Shown: positions 46,748-55,231 of the stretch, one piece after another
Layout: the number at the start of each line of letters is the position of its first letter
How positions within the stretch are numbered: the stretch's first letter is position 1
Source: Acidisoma sp. L85
Lineage (GTDB): Bacteria; Pseudomonadota; Alphaproteobacteria; Acetobacterales; Acetobacteraceae
Length of the DNA stretch: 64,000 nucleotides
Direction of reading: 5' to 3'
NCBI RefSeq assembly: GCF_009765865.1
Contig: NZ_LMUQ01000084.1
Location: 268,188-332,187 of the forward strand
The notes under the pieces: model-generated
What the model was told of the DNA's origin: nothing
Database searches by the model: none
The model's input: only the letters and a program-made list of their open reading frames with translations
Program-made: the position numbers and the translations under genes

Positions 46748-47706
46748 ATGGAGCCACTGCGATGCGGCCGGAGAATGGCGAGCGTCGCGGATGGTGGAAA
46801 TCATCCGCGGCCGCCGACGGTGAGCAGCAGCTCGACGCCGTCGGCATTCTCCTGTTGCTACCGGCGACATTGCTGCTTGTCGTGATGTTCATTGGCCCGG
46901 TAGGATTTGCCTTTTATCTCGGTGTGACAAACATAGCTCTTGTCGGGCCGACCGCGCAGCACTTCCACTTCACCGGATTGAAGAACCTCCACAGGCTGGT
47001 GAATGACCGTCTGTTCTGGGAATCACTGAAGCTCACAGCGATCTTCCTCGGTGCCTCGGCCGTCGTTGGCGTCACCATCATAGGCATGGCACTGGCGGTT
47101 CTTATGCAGCACGCTGTCACGTGGCTGCGCACGGTGGTAGGAGCGATTGTTGTCGTCGCCTGGATGCTGCCACCAATCACCGCCGCACTCCTTTGGTATG
47201 CATTCAGCACGACCGGAGGAACGCTAAGCCTGTTGAGCGGCTCCGATAGCGACATTCTGAACGATTTTCCGATGACGATCGTGTGTCTCGCCAATATTTG
47301 GTCGACTGCTGGATTTTCGATGCTTGTCTTATCCTCTGGTCTTAGAACTGTGCCGGCGGAGGTGCTTGAGGCGGGAAAGATGGAAGGCGCGTCACGCTGG
47401 CAAATCTTCCGCTCCCTTACTCTGCCGATCATGCGCCCGACCATCGTAACGAACGTCCTGCTCGTGACGCTGCTAAGTCTCGCAAATTTCTCGCTGATCT
47501 ACATCATGACCGCTGGCGGTCCCGGGAATGCCACGAACATCCTGCCGATCTATTCCTATCAACAAGCGTTTCAGTTCAACAAACTGGCCTATGGCGCTCT
47601 ACTCGGTGACGTCGTGGTCATAATCGCGACCGTCTTTGCCTATCTCTATGTTCGGGTTTCGCGGCCGTCACGCGCGGGCTATCGGCCCCAGGGAAAGCTG
47701 GCATGA
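46744..47706 (+). CDS. ABC transporter permease, MalF-like
   Basis: CUT1 permease of 320 residues with six main membrane segments after a polar 30-residue N-terminus. EAA loop EVLEAGKMEGASRWQIFRSL; MTAGGPGNATNILPIYSYQQ near the end. It starts at a GTG that overlaps the binding-protein stop; an ATG at 46762 is a possible alternative. It overlaps the next permease gene as ATGA. Confidence 0.9.
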   Translation: MNGATAMRPENGERRGWWKSSAAADGEQQLDAVGILLLLPATLLLVVMFIGPVGFAFYLGVTNIALVGPTAQHFHFTGLKNLHRLVNDRLFWESLKLTAIFLGASAVVGVTIIGMALAVLMQHAVTWLRTVVGAIVVVAWMLPPITAALLWYAFSTTGGTLSLLSGSDSDILNDFPMTIVCLANIWSTAGFSMLVLSSGLRTVPAEVLEAGKMEGASRWQIFRSLTLPIMRPTIVTNVLLVTLLSLANFSLIYIMTAGGPGNATNILPIYSYQQAFQFNKLAYGALLGDVVVIIATVFAYLYVRVSRPSRAGYRPQGKLA

Positions 47707-48572
47707 TCCAGTCGGCGAGTGCTGTCGCTGATGGAAACGCTGGCGGGCCGCCCATTGCGGATGTGAAAAAAACGCGGGAATGGTTCGTCACGAACGGGCT
47801 TCTCGCCATCATCGGTCTCGCATTCTTGGCCCCCATGCTATGGCTCGCCCTCGCCGCCGTTGACGCCAATGCTGGCTGGGCGCTCCAGCTGCCGCATTTC
47901 ACACTCGCCAACCTCATCGCCGTCACTCGAGGTGACTACCTTCAAGCCCTGCTGAACACCCTCGAGATTTCCTTAGTCGCGACCGGAGTCTCTACCATCG
48001 CCGGGGTCTTCGGCGGCTATGCACTTTCGCGGCGGAATATACCTTTGTCCGACGAACTCATGGTCGGCGTTCTTTTCCTGACGGGAATCCCCGTCGCCAT
48101 CATGATCGTCCCCGTCTTTGAGGTCTTTGCGAAATATGACCTGCTCAGCCTTGTCCCAACCGGCGTGTTCCTTGGAGTTACAAGTTTGCCCTTCGCGCTT
48201 TGGCTCATAAAGACGGCGATCGATGCTGTGCCAAAGGAACTAGAGGAAGCGGCGACAATCGAGCGCGCCAATATCCTGCAGGTCATCCTTCATGTCACCG
48301 TTCCGGTTGCGCTTCCGGGGATTTTCGCGGCTGCAATTTACAGCTTCATCAATGCGTGGGGCGCTTTCCTGCCGCCGTTGGTCCTCATCAGCGATCCATC
48401 GCAGGCGACTGGCCCGTTGAAGATTTATGGACTAATCGGCTCCGCGGCGGTTCGCTATGGTGATATCGCGGCCTTCTCGATCGTCTATTCTCTGCCCGTA
48501 GTCGTACTCTACATCCTGATGTCGCGGCCGTTCAGTGGCGGATTCTCGATGGGCGGCGCCGTGAAAGGTTAG
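47703..48572 (+). CDS. ABC transporter permease, MalG-like
   Basis: CUT1 permease of 289 residues, six membrane segments. EAA loop ELEEAATIERANILQVILHV differs slightly from the usual EAAxxDG: it has ER in place of DG. The tail GGFSMGGAVKG is typical. It ends the transporter part of the rightward operon, and the alcohol dehydrogenase gene follows 38 bp later. Confidence 0.9.
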   Translation: MIQSASAVADGNAGGPPIADVKKTREWFVTNGLLAIIGLAFLAPMLWLALAAVDANAGWALQLPHFTLANLIAVTRGDYLQALLNTLEISLVATGVSTIAGVFGGYALSRRNIPLSDELMVGVLFLTGIPVAIMIVPVFEVFAKYDLLSLVPTGVFLGVTSLPFALWLIKTAIDAVPKELEEAATIERANILQVILHVTVPVALPGIFAAAIYSFINAWGAFLPPLVLISDPSQATGPLKIYGLIGSAAVRYGDIAAFSIVYSLPVVVLYILMSRPFSGGFSMGGAVKG

Positions 48573-48610
48573 ATTGCATTGGAAGCGATTAACGTGAAGG
48601 GCCTTCTCAC

Positions 48611-49765
48611 ATGACCTCGGTTCGGGCGGCCGTCACCGAAAGACCAGGGCTGATCTGTGTTCGAGAGTTCCCGATGCCCGACCCAGAGCCGGGTGCGGTG
48701 ATTCTGAAAGTCCATTACTCGGGAATATGCGGCACCGATAAACACACCTTTCGCGGCGAGAGCAAGCAATATGCCGGAACGGCCCATGAGCGGGACCTGA
48801 CCTATCCGCTCATCTGTGGCCATGAGACCGTCGGAGAAGTCGCGGCACTTGGGGGCGTCGTTTACGACAGCGAGGGTGTGGCCCTCAAACTGGGCGATCG
48901 GATCGTGCCGGCAGCGAATGTCGCCTGCGGCATCTGCCATTTCTGCCGCAATTCGTTTCCTTACTATTTCTGCGAGAACATGCGTGACTACGGCAACAGT
49001 CTGCATAGCGGCCTCGCACCCCATCTGTTTGGTGGCTGGTCCGAGCACATGTATCTGCTCCCAGGCACGCAGCTGTTTCGGGTGCCGGAGAACCTGCCCG
49101 ACAATGTCGCGGTGCTTACGGAGATCATGGCGGTCACACATGGCGTAGAGACCGCACTTTCGCTCTTGGGGCAAATGGGCGGGAACCGATTTGGCGGGTC
49201 TGTCGCCGTGCTGGGCGTTGGCCCTCTTGGAATGTGCCATCTCATCAAAGCGAAGCTGCTCGGAGCCGGAAAGCTGATCGCGAGCGATTTGTTTCCCTCG
49301 CGACTCAGGATGGCAGAGGAATTTGGCGCTGATCTAACGCTACTCGTCGGCAATACGAACGCAGAAGAGCGCGTCAGGCGAGTGCGTGAGGCCACCAGCG
49401 GACTCGGGGCGGACATTGTGCTCTCCTGCAGCGGCGTGCCGCAGGGATTTGTGGAGGCGCTGAAGATGGTGCGAGTTGGAGGCGTTGTGGTCGAGGCTGG
49501 AACATTTGTCGATATGGGACCAGTCAGCATCAATCCGAATTCGGATATTTGTACGCGCAACGTGAGCATTATCGGTATCGGCGGCGAAACGGCGACCTCT
49601 TACGCTCCCTCAATGCGCCTGATGGCGGCGAATCTGGATCGCATACCTCTGGGTCGCTTCGTGAGCCACCGAATGCCCCTGGATCGGGCGCATGAGGCGG
49701 TCGAGTTGGCACAGACGGACGCCGCCATGAAGGTGGTAATCGCTCCCAACGGCATAACATTCTAA
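48611..49765 (+). CDS. Zinc-containing alcohol/polyol dehydrogenase (MDR family)
   Basis: Medium-chain dehydrogenase of 384 residues. Catalytic zinc ligands: Cys in GICGTDKH and His-Glu in ICGHETVG. Structural-zinc Cys cluster: NVACGICHFCRNSFPYYFCE. NAD(P) site: VAVLGVGPLGMCHLIKAKLL. It is most like sorbitol/threonine-dehydrogenase-type enzymes acting on polyols. It is the last gene of the transporter operon controlled by the TGGAACGTTCCA operator and probably oxidises the imported polyol. GAAGG precedes the ATG. Confidence 0.88.
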   Translation: MTSVRAAVTERPGLICVREFPMPDPEPGAVILKVHYSGICGTDKHTFRGESKQYAGTAHERDLTYPLICGHETVGEVAALGGVVYDSEGVALKLGDRIVPAANVACGICHFCRNSFPYYFCENMRDYGNSLHSGLAPHLFGGWSEHMYLLPGTQLFRVPENLPDNVAVLTEIMAVTHGVETALSLLGQMGGNRFGGSVAVLGVGPLGMCHLIKAKLLGAGKLIASDLFPSRLRMAEEFGADLTLLVGNTNAEERVRRVREATSGLGADIVLSCSGVPQGFVEALKMVRVGGVVVEAGTFVDMGPVSINPNSDICTRNVSIIGIGGETATSYAPSMRLMAANLDRIPLGRFVSHRMPLDRAHEAVELAQTDAAMKVVIAPNGITF

Positions 49766-49837
49766 TTCCACGCTCTCTCAGGGGGAGCAAAGCAATGTGG
49801 AAGGCCCAGCCTGGGTCTGAGATTTTCAGGCTTACGC

Positions 49838-49866
49838 TTGACAGTCACGGTTCGGCTGCATAACAT
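49838..49866 (+). promoter_or_regulatory. Strong sigma-70 promoter of the oxidoreductase/iolE operon
   Basis: TTGACA (49838-49843), 17 bp, TAACAT (49861-49866), close to consensus. The operator at 49871-49882 sits over the expected start point, and the first start codon is at 49901. Confidence 0.7.
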
Positions 49867-49870
49867 CACC

Positions 49871-49882
49871 TGGAACGTTCCA
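49871..49882. promoter_or_regulatory. LacI-type operator, copy 2
   Basis: TGGAACGTTCCA, perfect 12-bp palindrome identical to the core of the site at 44186-44199 and placed five bases after the -10 box in both cases. One repressor probably controls both operons. Confidence 0.65.
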
Positions 49883-49900
49883 CAAACACGGTACCGCTAG

Positions 49901-51022
49901 ATGTCAAAAAGACTCAAAGTCGGCGTCGTGGGCTGTGGTTTGGTCGCGCAGGTCATGCACCTCCACTATTTGCGTGAGCTCTCGGAGCTTTTTGAAATAG
50001 CGGCGATTTGTGATGTCTCGGAGAGCGTGCGCGCGGCCTGTGCCAAGACCTACGGGGTAACGGAAACCTTTAGAAGTTGGGAGGAGATGCTCCGTCTGCC
50101 TCTTGACGCAGTATTTGTGCTGTCATCCGGGAGCCACGCGCCGATCGCCATCGCGGCCGCGGAAGCGGGTATGCATGTCCTTGTCGAGAAGCCCATGTGC
50201 TTCTCTGTGGCGGAGGGGCACGCGATGATTGTTGCAGCGCAGAAGAGCAGCGTCACGCTGATGGTTGCGTACAACAAGCGCTACGACCTCGCATATCTGC
50301 GACTTCTCAAGGAACGCGAGGCGCAACTCGACCTGAGATTGATAAAGGTCACGACCCTGGAATCGCCTATCGACCCATATATCCGCCAGTACCCACTTCA
50401 CAAACCCGATGATTTATCCAAGGACTTGATCGCGCGTTTCGCGGCCGACAACCGGGACCGCATCACCGCGGCAATCGGCGAGACGGATGAGCTGTGCCGA
50501 CGCGCCTATCATCTCGTTCTGCTGGACAGCATGGTGCATGAATTCAATACGATCCGCGGCATAATGGGAGAGCCAGACCGGCTGGAATTTGCGGATATTC
50601 AGGAGCAGAGCGTAACCGCGGTTCTCCGCTTTGGGCCGGCACAATGCGTGATCACTTGGGTAGATCTTCCGGGAATCGCCAGATATCAGATGGAATTCGC
50701 CTTTTACGCGCCCGATCAAAGGCTGACCCTGTCATTTCCTTCGCCTTTCGTGCGGAATCTGCCGACGCTGCTCTCCATTGAAGGTGGGGAGCCCGTTTCC
50801 GGTCGCGCCTGGCGCAGTGAGGAAACGACATCCTTTACCGAGAGCTTTAAGAACGAACTCATTCACTTCCACGAATGCGCGACAACCGGGCGGGCGCCAA
50901 CAACTTCGGGTGAAGATGCGCTTCGCGACATCGCGCTTTGTGGGGCCATCATCGAAGCGCATCGTACACGCGTTCCCAGGGACAGTCCGACATTCTGGAA
51001 CGCGAGCGGGGGCGCGGCCTGA
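49901..51022 (+). CDS. Gfo/Idh/MocA family oxidoreductase
   Basis: NAD(P)-dependent sugar/inositol dehydrogenase-like protein of 373 residues. Rossmann part VGVVGCGLVAQVMHLHYLRE; the conserved EKP motif is in HVLVEKPMCFSVAEGHAMIV; the C-terminal beta-sheet domain holds candidate catalytic His in LLDSMVHEFNTIRGIMGEPD. It is the first gene after the operator-controlled promoter. Myo-inositol dehydrogenase or a related 2-keto sugar step is plausible given the downstream iolE-like gene, but specificity within this family is not readable. Confidence 0.85.
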   Translation: MSKRLKVGVVGCGLVAQVMHLHYLRELSELFEIAAICDVSESVRAACAKTYGVTETFRSWEEMLRLPLDAVFVLSSGSHAPIAIAAAEAGMHVLVEKPMCFSVAEGHAMIVAAQKSSVTLMVAYNKRYDLAYLRLLKEREAQLDLRLIKVTTLESPIDPYIRQYPLHKPDDLSKDLIARFAADNRDRITAAIGETDELCRRAYHLVLLDSMVHEFNTIRGIMGEPDRLEFADIQEQSVTAVLRFGPAQCVITWVDLPGIARYQMEFAFYAPDQRLTLSFPSPFVRNLPTLLSIEGGEPVSGRAWRSEETTSFTESFKNELIHFHECATTGRAPTTSGEDALRDIALCGAIIEAHRTRVPRDSPTFWNASGGAA

Positions 51023-51071
51023 TGGCGGATCAGCTCCGCCTGCAATCTCGGATGCGCGTGCCGTGACAGAG

Positions 51072-51980
51072 ATGTTCAGGCTCGGCGTGGTGGGCGCGGG
51101 TCGCATGGGGCGCACGCATCTCGCCGCGCTCTCGTCCTCCCGGCAGGTCAAAGTAGTCGCTGTGGCCGAGACGGTGGAGGCGACGCGCGCGGAACTGACC
51201 GAGCAAGGTTATGCGGTCTCGGCGGAACTGGGAGACTTGCTTCGCCGCAGCGATTTGGACGGCATTCTGATCGCGACGCCCAGCGATCATCATCTGGAAG
51301 TCGTGGATCAGGCCACAGCAGCGGGTATTCCGATCCTTTGCGAGAAACCCTGCGGCATTACATCGGCGCAAGCGAGACGCGCGGCCGAGTTGGCTTCCCA
51401 ACGCTCCGTTCCTCTGCAAGTCGCATACTGGCGACGCTTCGTCCCCGAACTCCAGCATCTCAAGGCCCGCATCACGTCAGGTGCCTTCGGCGAGATCTAT
51501 TTCGTGGCGTGTTACCAGTGGGATGAAGAGCCACCATCGGCCATGTTCCGCTCCCGCAGCGGTGGTATCTTCGTGGATATGGGCGTCCACGAATTTGACC
51601 AAATGCAATGGCTGACAGGTCAAAGGCTGTCGAATATCTCAGTGGCCAGGGCGCAGACATCAGTCGATCCCGCTGCGGGTGGCGATCCAGACAGCGCGGC
51701 CGCGCTTTGCACTCTCGATCGTGGCGCCACTGGCTTGGTTTCTTTGGGGCGTCGTCACATTCATGGCGATATCTGTCGCGTGGACGTGTTCGGCTCACGT
51801 GATGCTGCGGAAAGTCGCTTTCTCGCTCCTCCGAACGGAACCGCTGTTTTCATGGAGGCGCTGAAATTGCAGGCGGAAGGCTTTGCGTCTTGGGTGCGAG
51901 GAGGTGCGGCAGCAGGCGCATCCGCCGAGGACGCGGTTGCCGCGCTTCAGGCTGCCGAACGTGCAGCGGGGGGAGAATAG
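51072..51980 (+). CDS. Gfo/Idh/MocA family oxidoreductase (IolG-like)
   Basis: Second member of the family, 302 residues. Nucleotide site LGVVGAGRMGRTHLAALSSS; EKP motif in PILCEKPCGITSAQARRAAE; catalytic-domain VDMGVHEFDQMQWLTGQ with the candidate His. It resembles bacterial myo-inositol 2-dehydrogenases (IolG) in length and in the GVHEFDQ motif. The start is the ATG at 51072 (a GTG nine bases upstream is possible). The frame is open far upstream, but that part shadows the previous gene. It is 3 bp before iolE, which favours an inositol dehydrogenase role. Confidence 0.82.
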   Translation: MFRLGVVGAGRMGRTHLAALSSSRQVKVVAVAETVEATRAELTEQGYAVSAELGDLLRRSDLDGILIATPSDHHLEVVDQATAAGIPILCEKPCGITSAQARRAAELASQRSVPLQVAYWRRFVPELQHLKARITSGAFGEIYFVACYQWDEEPPSAMFRSRSGGIFVDMGVHEFDQMQWLTGQRLSNISVARAQTSVDPAAGGDPDSAAALCTLDRGATGLVSLGRRHIHGDICRVDVFGSRDAAESRFLAPPNGTAVFMEALKLQAEGFASWVRGGAAAGASAEDAVAALQAAERAAGGE

Positions 51981-51983
51981 AAA

Positions 51984-52898
51984 ATGTCCGTCAAACTCGG
52001 CATCAACCCAATAACCTGGACTAATGACGATGTGCCCGAACTCGGCGGTGACATTCCTTTGGAGACCTGCCTGACGGAAACCAGGGCCGCCGGATACGCC
52101 GGGACGGAGCTGGGCGGCAAATTTCCCCGTTCCGCAGCTGAACTCGGGCCAATTCTGCAAAGCTACCAGCTCGAGCTGGTCTCGGGATGGTATGACGGCG
52201 GTATTCTCGACCGGGATGTGAGCGAAGAATTCGACCGGATCCTGCCTCACCTTACGTTGCTTCGCGATCTGGGATGCAAAGTCGTCGTCTATGCTGATAC
52301 ATCGCGTGGACGGCATGACGGTATCTATCAGCCGATTTCTCGACGTCCGAGGCTGTCCGACGAAGAATGGCCCGCCTACGGCGCCAAGCTTACCGCGCTT
52401 GCCGAGCGAATGGCGACATTCGGCGTCGGCATGGCGTTTCATCACCATATGGGAACCATCGTCGAGTCCGACGCTGAAATCGACCGGCTCATAGCGGAAA
52501 CGGGCGAAGCGGTCGGCCTTCTCTTCGATACGGGGCATTGTCTTTTCGCTGGTGGCGATCCGGCCTCCTTGCTTCGCCGCCATATCAACCGCGTCGTGCA
52601 TTTTCACTGCAAGGATGTTCGTTCCGACGTGCTCGAGACAGCACGGGCGACGGACATGAGCTTCATGGATGCGGTCATGGATGGAATCTTCACCGTTCCA
52701 GGTGACGGTTTCGTCGCGTTCCAGCCTCTGCTGGAGCAGTTGCACGCGGCTCGATATGACGGCTGGCTAGTGGTGGAGGCAGAGCAGGACCCGCGCAAGG
52801 CAAATCCACTGACTTACGCCACGCTCGGATACAAGAACCTTCGGCAGGCGGCCATGGCGGCAGGCCTTGACGTAGTCGAAGCGGCTGCGAGGGCTTAG
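51984..52898 (+). CDS. iolE: Myo-inosose-2 dehydratase (IolE-like)
   Basis: Metal-dependent TIM-barrel dehydratase of 304 residues that converts 2-keto-myo-inositol to a diketo product. The start KLGINPITWTNDDVPELGGD, GYAGTELGGKFPRSAAELG and VSGWYDGGIL are near-diagnostic of IolE. Further landmarks are MAFHHHMGTIVESDAEIDRL, LLFDTGHCLFAGGDP, VVHFHCKDVR and EAEQDP, carrying the metal ligands. It sits between two oxidoreductase genes. No iolB, iolC or iolD is seen in the window, so the rest of the inositol pathway would be elsewhere, or the substrate is a related inosose. Confidence 0.9.
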   Translation: MSVKLGINPITWTNDDVPELGGDIPLETCLTETRAAGYAGTELGGKFPRSAAELGPILQSYQLELVSGWYDGGILDRDVSEEFDRILPHLTLLRDLGCKVVVYADTSRGRHDGIYQPISRRPRLSDEEWPAYGAKLTALAERMATFGVGMAFHHHMGTIVESDAEIDRLIAETGEAVGLLFDTGHCLFAGGDPASLLRRHINRVVHFHCKDVRSDVLETARATDMSFMDAVMDGIFTVPGDGFVAFQPLLEQLHAARYDGWLVVEAEQDPRKANPLTYATLGYKNLRQAAMAAGLDVVEAAARA

Positions 52899-52927
52899 TT
52901 CGATACACGAGAGAGGAGGCTAGGACG

Positions 52928-54040
52928 ATGCGTGCCGCGATCATCGGGACAGGCGGAATAGCGCGCATCCATGCCACTCTGATCGGGCAACTGGGTGGCC
53001 AGATTGTAGGCGTGTCTAGCCGCACGATCGAAGCGGCAACAGCCTTTGGCGTGGGCAAGCCCTATGATGATGTCCCGCTGATGCTGCGTGAGCAGAGACC
53101 GGATGTCGTGCATGTCTGCTCCCCCAATCACCTTCACGCCGAGCATAGCATCGCGGCTTTTGAGAGCGGAGCGCATGTGTTGTGCGAGAAGCCGATGGCG
53201 ACCTCGGCCGAGGAATGCTTCCGCATGATCGATGCCGCCAAGCGCGCGGATCGTATTGGCGCAATCGCGTATACCTATCGCGGCTATCCGCTCGTCGAAG
53301 TTCTGCGGGCCAAGGTGGCGGACGGCGCTTTCGGCAAGTTGCGCAGATTGGGCGGCTGCTATCTGTCCGAGGATGTTTTGGCGGCTGACAAATATGTCTG
53401 GCTGTTCACCCCAGGATCAACCGGACGTTCCTATGTCTTAATGGACCTGGGCGTGCATTGGCTGGATATGGCCGAATACGTCTCCGGTCAGCGGATCGTC
53501 GATATCGCCGCGCAGTTTTCGACCCATCAGGCGGAGCGTATCTGGAGAGGCGGCGCGGGTGAGGGGCCGCGTCCTCCAGGCGCGGTGTCCGGCGGCGATA
53601 GCGTCACTGTGGTTAGCAATCTGGAGGAGCAAGCGGATTTGCTCGTCCGCTTCTCTGGTGGAGCAGCCGGAAGCATGACGGTGAGCGGCGTGTCGCCTGG
53701 ACACCCCAACACGATAATACTCTCCGCCGATGGTCCAGAATCCGGTTTCGACTGGAACCAGCAGGAGCCGAACATCTATGTAGAGCGGAGTGCCGCCGGA
53801 AACACGATCCTGCAGCGGTCACCGGATAAACTCTCGGCCGATCGTGCCTGGATGTCGAGGCTCCCCGCGGGGCATGCCGAGGGCTATCTCGACGCATTCC
53901 GCAATGTTGTTTCCCAGGCATGGTCCGCGATGCGCGGCGAGCCGGCGGCATTTCCTTCCTTCGCGGACGGATTGCGCGGGATCCAACTTATCGAGGCCGC
54001 CGTGCGCAGCGCGGAGACGCGTCAGACGGTCCGCCTGTAG
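52928..54040 (+). CDS. Gfo/Idh/MocA family oxidoreductase
   Basis: Third member in this operon, 370 residues. Nucleotide site AAIIGTGGIARIHATLIGQL; EKP motif in HVLCEKPMATSAEECFRMID; catalytic segment LMDLGVHWLDMAEYVSGQ with the candidate His. It starts 29 bp after iolE with GAGGAGG upstream. The larger C-terminal domain than the IolG-like protein suggests a different sugar or polyol, so the operon may handle several isomers. It is the last gene of the operator-controlled group. Confidence 0.85.
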   Translation: MRAAIIGTGGIARIHATLIGQLGGQIVGVSSRTIEAATAFGVGKPYDDVPLMLREQRPDVVHVCSPNHLHAEHSIAAFESGAHVLCEKPMATSAEECFRMIDAAKRADRIGAIAYTYRGYPLVEVLRAKVADGAFGKLRRLGGCYLSEDVLAADKYVWLFTPGSTGRSYVLMDLGVHWLDMAEYVSGQRIVDIAAQFSTHQAERIWRGGAGEGPRPPGAVSGGDSVTVVSNLEEQADLLVRFSGGAAGSMTVSGVSPGHPNTIILSADGPESGFDWNQQEPNIYVERSAAGNTILQRSPDKLSADRAWMSRLPAGHAEGYLDAFRNVVSQAWSAMRGEPAAFPSFADGLRGIQLIEAAVRSAETRQTVRL

Positions 54041-54122
54041 GCGGACCGGGCCCCTCGGGCACATCGCAGAAATTTCCGCGCGTGTGCTGGGCGAACGCCA
54101 CGACACGTGTCTTCCTCTTGCC

Positions 54123-55121
54123 ATGGAGGACAGCATTGCCGCGCCGCCGCCTCCGGCGCTCAGCCGCGAACTAGCCATCGAGGCGGTGGCCCAGGGCGCG
54201 CGCCGTTATTTCGCGGACCGCCGGGCCCGGGTAACTCCCTTCGTGGATGCCCATTTCTCGCTACGGGGCACGCTCGCGCTGCACCGGGCGGCTGTGGGTT
54301 GGGATATCGCCAAAGCGCCGCTGAATCTAAGTTTGGCCGCGCCGCAGCTCGGCATGCAGCTCGGCGCAAAACTGGCCCGGCGGCTCGGTGCGCCCCGCAC
54401 GGCCAAGGCGCTGGGCCGCTCCATCCTGTTGGAGACGGCGATCGCGCGGGAAATCGAGTGGCTGGTCCACACCGAATTGCTGGAATTGCCGATCGCCCAG
54501 AAACATCGCGAGAAGCAGATTGATGCGCTCTCCGAAGCCATTCTCGCCGAGCCCGGCGTGGTACAGGCCGTGGAGGCCGCACTCCTCGGAATCGGCCGGC
54601 ACGGCGATGATCCGCTGTTCCGCGAGCGATTGGGCCGGGCGATGAGCGAGTATCGGGTCACGCGAACCGCGGCTGCGGAGATCACCACCGGGTTGCTCAA
54701 CCTCGGCGCGGGCGCGGTCGCGCTCAATAAGCTGACGCCTGGGGCCGCCTCGCTCGGCCCGGCTCTCGCGGGGCTGATGGCAAAGCAAGCAGCGGTCGGT
54801 GCCTTTCCCCTCGGCGGCTGGCTTGGCGGGTTCTGGTATGGGCTATTCCCAGCCCTCCCATCCGCCGGGCTGGTCATAACAGCCACCAGCGGCCTGATGC
54901 TCGCGTCGGCAACTTTTGCAGCCTTCGCGGGTGTCGTATCCGATCCGATCCAGCGAGCGCTCGGATTGCACCGGCGGCGCTTGATACACATGATCGATGG
55001 CCTGGAGCGTCAGTTCTTCGATCCCGCGGCCGCCGGCTTCTCAGTCCACGATCATTATGTCGCCCGGCTTCTCGACCTCTTCGATATCATCGGCGCGGCA
55101 TCGAGACTTACCCGGTCGTGA
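54123..55121 (+). CDS. Hypothetical protein with membrane segments (possibly DUF6635)
   Basis: Protein of 332 residues. The N-terminal third is helical (RELAIEAVAQGARRYFADRR, FVDAHFSLRGTLALHRAAVG, IAKAPLNLSLAAPQLG). The C-terminal half has hydrophobic segments (AAEITTGLLNLGAGAVALNK, GLVITATSGLMLASATFAAFAGVVSD) and ends with a soluble HDHYVARLLDLFDIIG. The pattern resembles a domain I recall as DUF6635, but that label is uncertain and no function is known. I chose the ATG at 54123; the frame is open to 53790 inside the preceding gene, an Arg/Ser-rich shadow. The ribosome-binding site is poor. Confidence 0.7.
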   Translation: MEDSIAAPPPPALSRELAIEAVAQGARRYFADRRARVTPFVDAHFSLRGTLALHRAAVGWDIAKAPLNLSLAAPQLGMQLGAKLARRLGAPRTAKALGRSILLETAIAREIEWLVHTELLELPIAQKHREKQIDALSEAILAEPGVVQAVEAALLGIGRHGDDPLFRERLGRAMSEYRVTRTAAAEITTGLLNLGAGAVALNKLTPGAASLGPALAGLMAKQAAVGAFPLGGWLGGFWYGLFPALPSAGLVITATSGLMLASATFAAFAGVVSDPIQRALGLHRRRLIHMIDGLERQFFDPAAAGFSVHDHYVARLLDLFDIIGAASRLTRS

Positions 55122-55231
55122 CCGGTTTTCGCCTACCCGGCGAGCGATAAGGCCAAGGGCCGGCATTCCATCGACTGGACGACGAGGGAGGGCATTGTGT
55201 CCGGAACCTCGCAGCGGCGGAGCGTTGCCAA

